The position numbers were made by a program, and so were the translations under genes. From Demequina capsici (lineage in GTDB: Bacteria > Actinomycetota > Actinomycetes > Actinomycetales > Demequinaceae): a stretch of DNA of 64,000 bases. Below the pieces are notes generated by a model. The model saw only the letters and a program-made list of their open reading frames with translations, did not search any database and was not told the origin of the DNA. Below, in pieces: positions 51,309-59,592 of the stretch; within the stretch, counting starts at the first letter, position 1; every line of letters starts with the position of its first letter. The DNA is taken from NCBI RefSeq assembly GCF_032102965.1, contig NZ_CP134880.1, forward strand, positions 1,364,001-1,428,000. The letters run 5' to 3'.

Positions 51309-52343
51309 TCAGGGCCTTTGTTCCAATCTGCGCGCGGGTGCTCGGCACACTCCCATGGTGGCAGAAGCGGGGGTCCGAGGCGCGGCGACCGGGCGGCTCG
51401 AGCCGTGCTCGTCGGCCGTTGCGGCTGTGCCGCCGGAGATGGCGCGGGTCAGGGGTCCACTTGGCCCGGGTGCCGAGTCCGAAGATGCTGGACGCGCGCC
51501 CACGCGCGCCCTGAAGGACAGCGTCACGGAGCCCGCGATCACGGCCGCGCCTACGAGCTGCACCCACGTGAGGCGCTCGCCGAGCACCGCCCAGCCGAGC
51601 ATCACGGCGGTGAGGGGGGTCAAAAAGACGAGGATGCTCACCTCTCCGGCGGGCAGAGACTGGATGCCGCGGAACCACAGCAGCTGCGCGACGACGGTGC
51701 CTGCAAGTCCGATCCACGCGTAGCCCGCCAGGTTCGCCCCGGTGAGGCCGGCGGGCGCACCTTCGATGGCCAGCGCCCACGGCGCGAGCATCACGCCGCC
51801 CCAGATGAGCTGCCATGCGGTGAACGGGAGCAGCCCGACGGGGCGTCCCCAGCGTTTGATCAGCACGACCCCGGCAGCACTCGATGCGCCCGCGCCGACC
51901 GCCGCCAGCGCTCCCCAGGGATCGAGCTGAGCGTCAGGGCCGAGCACGAGCAATGCCACGCCGCCCAGTCCGAGGAACGCACCCCACAAGCGTCGTCGGC
52001 TCCACGCCTCATGCAGTACCACGGCCGCGAGGACGGCTACGGAGATGGGGTGGGTCGCGCTCAGGGTCGAGGCCACCCCGCCTGGCAGGCGGTAGGCGGA
52101 CACGAAGAGCAGCCCGAAGAACAACCCGATGTTGGCCGCGCCGAGCACGGCGGAGCGCCACCACCAACGACCGTGCGGAAGGGCAGGGGAGAGGGCGAGC
52201 AGGGCCACGCCTGCAGGCAGGGCTCGAACGGCCGCGGCGGTGAGCGGGCGGTCGGCGGGCAGCAGTGTCGCGGTGGCGAGGTAGGTGGTGCCCCAGAGTG
52301 CCGGCGCGATCGCTGTGACGACGAGCATGCGGGTGCGGTTCAT
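51309..52343 (-). CDS. EamA-family (DMT) transporter
   Basis: Ten-helix inner-membrane permease of the drug/metabolite transporter superfamily with two EamA repeats. 344 residues. The first repeat starts ALWGTTYLATATLL and the second ALAAVGAGASSAAGVVLIKRWG; LTPLTAVMLGWAVLGERLT is the classic end of the second repeat. Substrate unknown. A 60-residue Ala/Pro/Ser-rich cytoplasmic tail after the last helix is unusual. ATG 52343 is set by AGGGAG. Divergent from a MarR gene and sharing its double operator, so probably repressed by it; efflux of a toxic or signalling metabolite is a fair guess. Confidence 0.85.
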   Translation of the reverse strand: MNRTRMLVVTAIAPALWGTTYLATATLLPADRPLTAAAVRALPAGVALLALSPALPHGRWWWRSAVLGAANIGLFFGLLFVSAYRLPGGVASTLSATHPISVAVLAAVVLHEAWSRRRLWGAFLGLGGVALLVLGPDAQLDPWGALAAVGAGASSAAGVVLIKRWGRPVGLLPFTAWQLIWGGVMLAPWALAIEGAPAGLTGANLAGYAWIGLAGTVVAQLLWFRGIQSLPAGEVSILVFLTPLTAVMLGWAVLGERLTWVQLVGAAVIAGSVTLSFRARVGARPASSDSAPGPSGPLTRAISGGTAATADEHGSSRPVAAPRTPASATMGVCRAPARRLEQRP

Positions 52344-52357
52344 CGGTCTCCCTAGTG

Positions 52358-52398
52358 TCTTGATGTCAAGATAAATAGGGTGATACCTTGATGTCAAG
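52358..52398. promoter_or_regulatory. Double palindromic operator between EamA and MarR genes
   Basis: Two copies of the 12-bp palindrome CTTGATGTCAAG (52359-52370 and 52387-52398), centres 28 bp apart; the first extends to TCTTGA-TG-TCAAGA. On the minus strand a TTGACA (in the second copy) and TTATCT 17 bp away (next to the first) form a good promoter for the transporter. MarR binding would therefore block it. Confidence 0.8.
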
Positions 52399-52429
52399 AT
52401 AATTCTACGGCGCTGAAAGCGAGGCACTG

Positions 52430-52951
52430 ATGGACGCGGTCGAGCACTTCCTGACGCAATGGCGGACCGAGGCGCCATCGATCGACGTGACGCCCATGGC
52501 GACGATCGGCCGCCTGAACCGGCTGTCGGGCCTGGTCCAGACGCGTATCGATGCAGTGTTCGACGAGCTCGGGCTCCAGTCATGGGAGTTCGACGTGCTT
52601 GCGACGCTGACGCGCCAAGGTGCGCCGTACGCGATGACCGCCGGCGATCTGGAGCGTCAGATGATGATCACGTCAGGAACGACCACGCATCGGATCGGGC
52701 GCCTTGAGCAACGCGGATTCGTCGAGCGCCGCAAGGACGATGACGATCGGCGCGTCGTGTGGGTGACGCTCACCGACGCCGGTCGTCAGGCTTGCCTCGA
52801 GGCATATCCGGTGCACCTGGAGAACGAGCGCCGGATTCTCGCGTCGATGGACGCGGAAGACGTCGCCGCGCTGACCCGAGGATTGGTGGCCCTGGCCGCA
52901 GCGCTCAGGGACGCACCAGCGCTCCCACGCACACCCGTGTTACGCCGATAA
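52430..52951 (+). CDS. MarR-family transcriptional regulator
   Basis: 173 residues: winged-helix domain with MTAGDLERQMMITSGTTTHRIGRLEQRGFVERR and the beta-wing DDDRRVVWVTLTDAG. Dimerisation helices lie at both ends. Ligand unknown. ATG 52430 with GAGG 5 bases ahead. The tandem palindromes upstream are the likely autoregulatory sites and also control the divergent EamA permease. Confidence 0.9.
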   Translation: MDAVEHFLTQWRTEAPSIDVTPMATIGRLNRLSGLVQTRIDAVFDELGLQSWEFDVLATLTRQGAPYAMTAGDLERQMMITSGTTTHRIGRLEQRGFVERRKDDDDRRVVWVTLTDAGRQACLEAYPVHLENERRILASMDAEDVAALTRGLVALAAALRDAPALPRTPVLRR

Positions 52952-52961
52952 TGCACATTAT
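52948..52961. repeat. AT-rich perfect palindrome at marR 3' end
   Basis: ATAATG-CA-CATTAT, 6-bp arms, overlapping the marR stop in the 40-base gap before a convergent gene. It could be a metal-regulator-type operator or part of a weak terminator; no role can be fixed. Confidence 0.45.
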
Positions 52962-52991
52962 GACAAATGGGCTTGAGGCGGGCGTTCCGCA

Positions 52992-53363
52992 TCACTCCTC
53001 CGGAGCGAGCACCTCGACCGCTGTACCCGTGCTGCCGTCGATCACTGAGCGGTCACCAAGGTTCTGGTCGAGCGTCAGATTGTCGACCGCCTCGTTGGTA
53101 GGACAGTCAAGCTTCGTGGTCCAGTCCAGACGGACGGTGACGGTGACCGTCGTGGCGCTCTCATCGACATGAACGTCGGCTTCGCGGCTGCAGTCGCCGA
53201 AGCTGACCTGAAGGACGTTCGACGAGGACTTGCCGTGCACCGTCGTGAGCGGCACCTCCGTGGTGCTGTCAGCGCGAGGCAGGAAGTACCACACGGCACC
53301 CGCGATGGCACCGATCACCACCAGGCCACCAAGCCGCCGCCACGACGCGTCAGTCATCACCAT
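52992..53363 (-). CDS. Membrane-anchored extracytoplasmic protein, unknown function
   Basis: 123 residues. A short basic N-terminus (TDASWRR) is followed by one membrane helix (about 11-28, LGGLVVIGAIAGAVWYFL) and an exported domain of about 90 residues. The domain has two cysteines (FGDCS, LDCPT) that could form a disulfide, and alternating hydrophobic residues suggesting beta strands. I do not recognise the family. A TATGCT -10 box (53397-53402, minus) and GAGGGGA support expression from ATG 53363. Confidence 0.65.
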   Translation of the reverse strand: MVMTDASWRRLGGLVVIGAIAGAVWYFLPRADSTTEVPLTTVHGKSSSNVLQVSFGDCSREADVHVDESATTVTVTVRLDWTTKLDCPTNEAVDNLTLDQNLGDRSVIDGSTGTAVEVLAPEE

Positions 53364-53396
53364 GGCTGGTACATCCCCTCACTAGTGGAGGATCCG

Positions 53397-53402
53397 AGCA
53401 TA
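53397..53402 (-). promoter_or_regulatory. Candidate -10 box of anchored-protein gene
   Basis: TATGCT on the minus strand, about 34 bases before ATG 53363; the rest of this 128-base gap holds nothing recognisable. Confidence 0.4.
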
Positions 53403-53491
53403 GCGTCGCAAACCGGCGAATCGACAGATTCCGCGCAACGGACCACCCGACCGTGTGGCCAATCGCACTCATGTGGGCTACGCCGCCACGG

Positions 53492-53989
53492 TCAGGCGAA
53501 GGAGAGCTCCTCGAGCCGCTGCACGATCTCGGAGGTCCAGTCGCGCACTGCCTCGAAGTCGCGGAAGTCGCCGCGCGGCGGGTTCAGCGCGGTGATCAGC
53601 GCCTTCTCCCCCACGTTCAGCCGGTCGTAGTCGAGCGCGCCGGGGAACCGTGCATGGTCGTGGGCCCCGACGAGCTCCTTGAAGCCATCGGACTCGTCGA
53701 GGGGCTGGCCAGGCTTGATGACGGTCTCCATGCCGACCGAGAACAGCCAGACGTCCTTCTTCTGAAGCTCCTCGGTGTTCTGCCGCAGCAGGTTCGACGC
53801 GTCCCGGCGCCAGAGGCCGCCATACACCGCCGACCCGAGCACGACAGCGTCATAGAAGTGAAGGCCCTGCACGTCGCAGGCGTCCGCGAAGTCCACGTCG
53901 AAGCCGCGCTCCGCGATCTGGTCGGCGATGTGCTTCGCGACCTCGCGAGTGGCGCCGTACTTGGAACCGACCGCAACCAGGATCTTCAT
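53492..53989 (-). CDS. Flavodoxin-domain protein
   Basis: 165 residues, FMN-binding flavodoxin fold of the HemG/'flavodoxin domain' type. N-terminal phosphate loop VAVGSKYGATREVAKHIA, and the second loop VVLGSAVYGGLWRRDA. HemG relatives oxidise protoporphyrinogen, but many actinobacterial members are uncharacterised electron-transfer proteins, so the substrate is open. Very strong RBS (GAAGGAGGAG). Followed on the same strand by the anchored-protein gene; preceded by pyc. Confidence 0.8.
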   Translation of the reverse strand: MKILVAVGSKYGATREVAKHIADQIAERGFDVDFADACDVQGLHFYDAVVLGSAVYGGLWRRDASNLLRQNTEELQKKDVWLFSVGMETVIKPGQPLDESDGFKELVGAHDHARFPGALDYDRLNVGEKALITALNPPRGDFRDFEAVRDWTSEIVQRLEELSFA

Positions 53990-54083
53990 CGTCTCCTCCT
54001 TCTACCGGGGTGTAGGTCAATGGTCCACCGCAGGGCCTTCGAACGCGCGGGACGAGGGTCCCGGAGGATCGAGGACCAGTCCC

Positions 54084-57000
54084 CTACTCCCCCGTCGCCG
54101 TGGGCTCCTCGTCCGCCGGTTCGGGCCCCGCACCAGGCTCGACGACGACCACCAGATCGCCGCCCGACAGCTGCTCGGTCCCGCCGATGGCGATGCGGCT
54201 GACGGTGCCCGCGACCGAGGTCGTGATCGAGGACTCCATCTTCATCGCCTCGATCACGGCGACGGTCTGACCGGCCTTGACCTTCGCGCCCACCTCGACA
54301 GAGGCCGTCACGGCACCGGTGAACGGCGCAGGCACATGACCGGGGTTGTTCTTGTCGGCACGCTCACGGGAGACGACGTCGACCTTCACGGCGAGGTCGC
54401 GGATCTGGATCGGACGCATCGTCCCGTTGTACGCGAAGATCGCAGTGCGCTCACCGTGCTCGTCAGGCTCGCCGAGCGCCTCGAGCGCGACGATCATGCG
54501 CACGCCCTCGGACACGTCGACATTCGCCTCCTCACCGCTTCCCACAGTGAGCCCGTACAGGTAGTGGTAGGTGTCGATGACAGAGATGTCTCCGTACTTC
54601 TCGATCGCCTCGTCGAACTCCTTCGCCGGCCCAGGGAACAACAGGTGGTTGAGCCTGCGCTGCCTGTCCGCACCGGAGTACCGCAGCATCGTGCGGTCGT
54701 CCTCCGTGAGCTCCGCCGTGGGCTTCGCCTCGCTGCGGCCCTCGAGCGCCTTCGTACGGAACGGCTCGGGCCATCCGCCGGGCGGGTCACCGAGATCGCC
54801 ACGCAGGAAGCCGATCACCGAGTCGGGAACGTCGTACTTGCCGGGGTTCTCCGCGAAGTCGGCGGGATCGGCATCGTTGGCCACGAGGTGCAGCGCCAGA
54901 TCCCCCACGACCTTCGACGACGGGGTGACCTTGACGAGGTGTCCCAGGATCCGGTCCGCCGCGGCGTACATGTCCTCGATCGCCTCGAACCGGTCGGCGA
55001 GGCCGAGCGAGATCGCCTGCTGACGCAGGTTCGACAGCTGCCCGCCCGGGATCTCATGACGGTACACACGGCCGGTCGGTCCAGGCAGCCCCGACTCGAA
55101 CGGAGCGTAGAGGTGGCGCACGGCCTCCCAGTACGGTTCCAGGTCCTGCGCTGCCGCGAGCGACAGCCCCGTGTCACGAGTCGTGTGCTCGAGCGCCGCG
55201 ATCAAGGCCGACATGGGAGGCTGCGACGTGGTGCCCGCCATCGCGGCGTTCGCGACGTCGACAGCGTCCACGCCGGCCTCAGCCGCCGCGAGCAGCGTGC
55301 CGAGCTGACCGCCCGCCGTGTCGTGAGTATGAAGGTGGACAGGCAGGTCGAAGCGTTCCCTCAGGGCGGATACCAGGGTATATGCCGCTGCGGGGCGCAG
55401 CAGGCCTGCCATGTCCTTGATCGCGAGGATGTGCGCGCCTGCCTCGACAAGCTGGTCGGCCAGCCGGAGGTAGTAGTCGAGCGTGTACAGCTTCTCGCCG
55501 GGGTCGATCATGTTCGACGTGTAGCAGAGAGTCGCCTCGGCGACCGCCTGACCGGTGCCACGCACCGCCTCGATGGCGGGACGCATCTGGTCGACGTCGT
55601 TGAGGGCGTCGAAGATGCGGAAGATGTCGATGCCCACCTCCGTCGCCTCCTCGACGAATGCGTGCGCGACCTCGTCGGGGTAAGGCGTGTAGCCGACCGT
55701 GTTGCGACCGCGCAGCAGCATCTGGAGCGCGATGTTCGGCATCGCCTCGCGAAGACGGGACAGGCGCAGCCACGGATCCTCCGAGAGGAAGCGCATCGCG
55801 ACGTCGTAGGTCGCGCCACCCCAGCACTCGACCGAGAACAGCTCTGGCGTGAGGCGCGCGGTATGGCCTGCGGCCGCCAGCAGGTCGAAGGTGCGCACCC
55901 GTGTGGCCAGCAGCGACTGATGCGCATCGCGCATGGTCGTCTCGGTCACTGCCAGAGCAGTCTGATCGCGCAGGTGGCGCGCGAAGCCCTCGGGGCCCTT
56001 CTCCAGCAGGAGCTGACGAGTGCCCGCCGGCGCCGGAACGTCAAGGTCGACCGGAGGGAGCTTCTCCCCCGGCCGCAGCACCTTCTCGCCGTGCTCGCCG
56101 TTCGGCCTGTTGACCGACACGTGGCCCAGGTATTGCAGGACCTTGGTGGAACGCGCCTTGTCCTCACCCACGTCGAGCAGGTAAGGCCGCTGGTCGATGA
56201 AGGAGGTGGTGACTCCGCCCTTGCGGAAGTCGGGGTCCTCGAGCACGGCGCGCAGGAAACGGATGTTGTTGGTGACGCCGCGGATGCGGAACTCGGCGAG
56301 CGCGCGCGAGGCGCGGCGCGCCGCCGTGTCGAAGTCGTGCCCGCGGCAGATGAGCTTCACGAGCATGGAGTCGAAGTGGCCGAGGATGCGGTTGCCCGCG
56401 AGGCCGGTCGCGCCGTCGAGGCGGATGCCGGCACCTCCTGGCGAGCGGTATGCGATGATGCGCCCCGTGTCCGGCAGGAATCCGTTGGTGGGGTCCTCGG
56501 TGGTGATCCTGGTCTGGATGGCGAAGCCACGGACCTCGATCGCCTCCTGTCGGATGCCGATCTCCTCGAGCGTCTCCCCGGAGGCGATACGCATCTGCGC
56601 CGCGACGAGGTCGACGTCGGTGACCTCCTCCGTGATGGTGTGCTCCACCTGGATGCGTGGGTTCATCTCGATGAACACGTGCTGGCCGGCGCGCTCGCCT
56701 TCGGTGGCGACCAGGAACTCGACCGTTCCGGCATTCACATACCCGAGCGACTTCGCGAACTTGACGGCGTCGGCGCACAGCGCATCCCGGATCGCCGGGT
56801 CGAGGTTGGGCGCGGGGGCGATCTCGACGACCTTCTGGTGACGTCGCTGAACCGAGCAGTCACGCTCGTAGAGGTGGACGACGTTGCCTTCGGCGTCGGC
56901 GAGGATCTGCACCTCGATGTGGCGCGGTCCGAGCACCGCCTGCTCAAGGAAGACAGTCGGATCGCCGAAGGCGTTCTGAGCCTCACGCATCGCCGCGCCG

Positions 57001-57542
57001 AGGGCCTCGGGGAGCAGATCTCGGGACTCCACGCGACGCATGCCGCGTCCGCCGCCGCCCGCCACCGCCTTCACGAAGATGGGGAAGCCGATCTTGTCCG
57101 CCTCGGCGATGAGCCACTCGGTGTCCTTGGAAGGCTCCGACGACTGCAGCACCGGCACGCCCGCCTGACGTGCGGCCTTGAGCGCTGCGACCTTGTCACC
57201 CGCCTGCTGCAACACCTCCGGCGGTGGGCCGATGAAGATGAGGCCCGCCTCGGCGACTCGGCGCGCGAACTCGACGTTCTCCGAGAGGAACCCGTAGCCG
57301 GGGTAGATCGCATCGGCGCCCGCGTGCTTGGCGACCCGGATCATCTCGTCGATGTCGAGATATGCCTTCACCGGCTCCCCGACCGTACCGATCTGGTAGG
57401 CCTCCGCCGCCTTCAGCCGGTGCTCCGACATTCGGTCCTCGTGCGGGAACACGGCGACGGACTGGGCCCCGAGCTCATATGCGGCGCGGAAGGCCCGCAC
57501 TGCGATCTCGGCACGGTTGGCGACGAGCACCTTGGAGAACAT
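54084..57542 (-). CDS. pyc: Pyruvate carboxylase
   Basis: Anaplerotic, biotin- and ATP-dependent conversion of pyruvate to oxaloacetate. 1,152 residues in the usual single-chain order: biotin carboxylase (about 1-460; GGGGRGMRRVES, EMNPRIQVEHTITEEV), carboxyltransferase (about 540-840; TTMRDAHQSLLATRVRT, KDMAGLLRP, HTHDTAGG), a linking domain, and the biotinyl domain with K1101 in EAMKMES. Start ATG 57542 gives the family N-terminus MFSKVLVANRAEIAVR and has AAGGGAAG ahead. Confidence 0.96.
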   Translation of the reverse strand: MFSKVLVANRAEIAVRAFRAAYELGAQSVAVFPHEDRMSEHRLKAAEAYQIGTVGEPVKAYLDIDEMIRVAKHAGADAIYPGYGFLSENVEFARRVAEAGLIFIGPPPEVLQQAGDKVAALKAARQAGVPVLQSSEPSKDTEWLIAEADKIGFPIFVKAVAGGGGRGMRRVESRDLLPEALGAAMREAQNAFGDPTVFLEQAVLGPRHIEVQILADAEGNVVHLYERDCSVQRRHQKVVEIAPAPNLDPAIRDALCADAVKFAKSLGYVNAGTVEFLVATEGERAGQHVFIEMNPRIQVEHTITEEVTDVDLVAAQMRIASGETLEEIGIRQEAIEVRGFAIQTRITTEDPTNGFLPDTGRIIAYRSPGGAGIRLDGATGLAGNRILGHFDSMLVKLICRGHDFDTAARRASRALAEFRIRGVTNNIRFLRAVLEDPDFRKGGVTTSFIDQRPYLLDVGEDKARSTKVLQYLGHVSVNRPNGEHGEKVLRPGEKLPPVDLDVPAPAGTRQLLLEKGPEGFARHLRDQTALAVTETTMRDAHQSLLATRVRTFDLLAAAGHTARLTPELFSVECWGGATYDVAMRFLSEDPWLRLSRLREAMPNIALQMLLRGRNTVGYTPYPDEVAHAFVEEATEVGIDIFRIFDALNDVDQMRPAIEAVRGTGQAVAEATLCYTSNMIDPGEKLYTLDYYLRLADQLVEAGAHILAIKDMAGLLRPAAAYTLVSALRERFDLPVHLHTHDTAGGQLGTLLAAAEAGVDAVDVANAAMAGTTSQPPMSALIAALEHTTRDTGLSLAAAQDLEPYWEAVRHLYAPFESGLPGPTGRVYRHEIPGGQLSNLRQQAISLGLADRFEAIEDMYAAADRILGHLVKVTPSSKVVGDLALHLVANDADPADFAENPGKYDVPDSVIGFLRGDLGDPPGGWPEPFRTKALEGRSEAKPTAELTEDDRTMLRYSGADRQRRLNHLLFPGPAKEFDEAIEKYGDISVIDTYHYLYGLTVGSGEEANVDVSEGVRMIVALEALGEPDEHGERTAIFAYNGTMRPIQIRDLAVKVDVVSRERADKNNPGHVPAPFTGAVTASVEVGAKVKAGQTVAVIEAMKMESSITTSVAGTVSRIAIGGTEQLSGGDLVVVVEPGAGPEPADEEPTATGE

Positions 57543-57670
57543 TGACTTCCCTTCGACGGTGTCTTTATCTTGCCAGGTTTGCAGGGAAGGACAAAGCACA
57601 CCGAAGTCGTCAACGCATGGGGCTCAGGGCCTAGGTGCTCCCCGCAAGAGTCGCGACGGGCGCGAGAGGT

Positions 57671-58249
57671 TCAACCGACCTGCGTGTGGCGCGCACGCCT
57701 CGCAGCGAGCTCGTCGACCGTGTCAGGGTCCGCCTGCGGGCCCGGCTCACCTCGGTCGGTCGGAAGCGCGGAAAGCGAACCCTCGAGCTCACGCCACACC
57801 TTCCCGAGAGCGATGCCGAACACTCCTTGACCGCCCTGCACCAGGTCGATCACCTCGTCATCGGAGGTGCATTCGTAGACTGAGGCGCCATCCGACATCA
57901 GGGTGATGCGCGAGAGGTCCTCGACACCACGATCCCTCAGGTGCTGCACGGCGAGCCGAATCTGCTGCAGCGAGACGCCGGAGTCGAGAAGGCGCTTCAC
58001 CACACGGAGCACGAGGATGTCCCTGAAGCCGTACAGCCGCTGGGTTCCCGAACCGGTCGCGGTGCGGACAGTCGGCTCCACCAGACCAGTGCGAGCCCAG
58101 TAGTCGAGCTGACGGTAGGTGATGCCCGCCGCCTTGCACGCTATGGGCCCGCGATACCCGGCGTTCTCGTCGAGGTCGGCGATGCCGTCCGCGAACAGCA
58201 CGCCCTGGTCGACGATGACGGGAAACCTCTGCTCGTCGTTCTTCGCCAT
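57671..58249 (-). CDS. MerR-family regulator, Rv1830-like
   Basis: 192 residues. N-terminal HTH with YRGPIACKAAGITYRQLDYW and SGTQRLYGFRDILVLRVVKRLLD, then a conserved C-terminal tail with YECTSDDEVIDLVQGGQGVF that is typical of the actinobacterial Rv1830-type protein (recognised by motif, not searched). Function in division or growth control has been proposed for this family. Strong RBS GGGGAGG. In mycobacteria a bifunctional nuclease gene lies between this gene and the FtsR gene; it is absent here. A near-palindrome (58268-58285) lies 19 bases upstream. Confidence 0.85.
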   Translation of the reverse strand: MAKNDEQRFPVIVDQGVLFADGIADLDENAGYRGPIACKAAGITYRQLDYWARTGLVEPTVRTATGSGTQRLYGFRDILVLRVVKRLLDSGVSLQQIRLAVQHLRDRGVEDLSRITLMSDGASVYECTSDDEVIDLVQGGQGVFGIALGKVWRELEGSLSALPTDRGEPGPQADPDTVDELAARRARHTQVG

Positions 58250-58267
58250 CGTTCCTCCCCCGGCTTC

Positions 58268-58285
58268 AACCTTGACTTCAACGTT
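58268..58285. promoter_or_regulatory. Candidate MerR operator
   Basis: AACCTTG-ACTT-CAACGTT, 7-bp arms with one mismatch, 19 bases ahead of the MerR start. On the minus strand TTGAAG also occurs twice 12 bp apart. Placement fits autoregulation by one of the two adjacent MerR proteins. Confidence 0.4.
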
Positions 58286-58376
58286 AGGGCCTGCAGCTGC
58301 CAGAGCCAACGACATCCGCGTTTCACGGTACCGCGTGTCGCGCCGGCGCGGTCGATGCCACGCGGCACCCTCGCCT

Positions 58377-59123
58377 CTAGCCTCGCGCAGCCCTGCGCAC
58401 GCAGGACGCGAAGAATGCGACCGCGGCCTCGGCCATCGCCGTCGCCGCAGCGTCCGCGCCGTCCGCGTCTCCTCGCGCGCGACGGGGTGCCGCGATCGAC
58501 CGAGCCAGCTCGCCCTCACGGTCTGCGGCGCGGGTGAGCGCCCGCAGCGTGCGCACGTCGCCGCCGGCCTCCACATAGGCGCGCGCCGCGACAACGGCCT
58601 CGACGCGCTCGGACTCGAATCCAGCGGTGGTCTCCTCACCCAGCAGGCCCGCCTCGACGCATGCGTCCACGAGCTGCGGCTCGGCACCGGCTGCGTCGGC
58701 GACCTGCGCACGATCGAGGTACGCGGGCGTGGCATCGTCGGCGGCACGCGGGGTGACGACCTCATGCATGGTGCCGGCATCGAGTGCGGCGAGCCGGTCG
58801 GCGATCACCGCCAGGGGCCGGAAGTGGTCCCGCTGTTGACGCAGGACGAACCGGACCCGCTCCACGTCCGCCGGCGAGTATTGGCGGTAGCCCGAGCTCG
58901 TACGGACCGGGGACACCAGTCCGTGGGAGTCGAGGAACCTCAGCTTGGACGGCGTGAGCGTGGGGAACTCCGGCTGCACGAGAGCCAGCACATCCGACAC
59001 GCGCAGCAGGGGCTCATGGGACAGCTGATGCGGCCATGCGGGCCCCGCTTCTCCCGGCTTCCCGCGGACGGCGGCGCTCGGTGACGGGACGCCGTCGTCG
59101 GCGGAACGGGCTGGAAGGGCCAT
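58377..59123 (-). CDS. ftsR: MerR-family regulator FtsR-like
   Basis: 248 residues. A 40-residue flexible N-terminus precedes the MerR HTH (LRVSDVLALVQPEFPTLTPSKLRFLDSHGLVSPVRTSSGYRQY). The conserved DVERVRFVLRQQRDHFRPLAVI helix and an Ala-rich C-terminal domain follow. Next to the FHA (GarA/OdhI) gene, it matches FtsR, the activator of ftsZ in corynebacteria; that role here is inferred from context. ATG 59123 lies 7 bases after the FHA gene, with a weak RBS. Confidence 0.85.
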   Translation of the reverse strand: MALPARSADDGVPSPSAAVRGKPGEAGPAWPHQLSHEPLLRVSDVLALVQPEFPTLTPSKLRFLDSHGLVSPVRTSSGYRQYSPADVERVRFVLRQQRDHFRPLAVIADRLAALDAGTMHEVVTPRAADDATPAYLDRAQVADAAGAEPQLVDACVEAGLLGEETTAGFESERVEAVVAARAYVEAGGDVRTLRALTRAADREGELARSIAAPRRARGDADGADAAATAMAEAAVAFFASCVRRAARG

Positions 59124-59130
59124 CGGCAGA

Positions 59131-59556
59131 TCAGGCCGGGCGTCCGGGGTAGAAGGTCAGCCGGTACTTGCCGATCTGGACCTCGTCACCCTCGTGCAGC
59201 TGTGCCTCGGTCACCAGCTCCCGGTTCACGTACGTGCCGTTCAGCGAGCCGGAGTCCCGTACCAGGAACGTGCTTCCGTCACGAACGAACTGCGCGTGCT
59301 CTCGGCTGACGGTCACGTCGTCCAGGAAGATGTCCCCGGACACCGACCGGCCGGCGGTCGTCACGTCCACGTCGAGAAGGAACCGCGCGCCCGCGTTCGG
59401 GCCGTGGTGAACGATCAGGAGGGCGTGGTCGTCGGAGAGCGCGTCGACCGCGGCCTGGTCCTGGGGGGACAGACGGTAGGGGCCGGTGTCGTCGGTCGCG
59501 GGGATCCCCGCGCCGAGCGCCATGGTGCGCTCCACGGGGCTCTCGTCGTAGGTCAT
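59131..59556 (-). CDS. garA: FHA-domain protein, GarA/OdhI-like
   Basis: 141 residues. The FHA domain spans about 48-125 with G69-R70, S84, H87, N106-G-T and N111 all intact. GarA/OdhI proteins inhibit 2-oxoglutarate dehydrogenase and are switched off when a Ser/Thr kinase phosphorylates an N-terminal ETTS motif. That motif is not visible: the region reads SPVERTMALG, with a lone Thr11. So the mode of control may differ. Neighbour ftsR supports the family call. Confidence 0.85.
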   Translation of the reverse strand: MTYDESPVERTMALGAGIPATDDTGPYRLSPQDQAAVDALSDDHALLIVHHGPNAGARFLLDVDVTTAGRSVSGDIFLDDVTVSREHAQFVRDGSTFLVRDSGSLNGTYVNRELVTEAQLHEGDEVQIGKYRLTFYPGRPA

Positions 59557-59586
59557 GGTCTCTCCAGCGGTCGAGGGGACATCATC

Positions 59587-59592
59587 ATTCTA
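59587..59592 (-). promoter_or_regulatory. -10 box of garA-ftsR, overlapping upstream stop
   Basis: TAGAAT on the minus strand, starting with the TAG stop of the phosphatidyltransferase gene (59590-59592), about 30 bases before the garA ATG. Confidence 0.55.

Noticed and set aside
52759-53172. Plus-strand frame of about 137 codons reading past marR into the convergent gene
   Set aside because: Overlaps marR out of frame and crosses the convergent gap; no RBS or recognisable motif.
53928-57545. Long plus-strand reading frame of about 1,205 codons opposite pyruvate carboxylase
   Set aside because: Its composition (Arg/His/Asp/Leu-rich) is the antisense shadow of a real high-GC gene, and no RBS or motif supports it.
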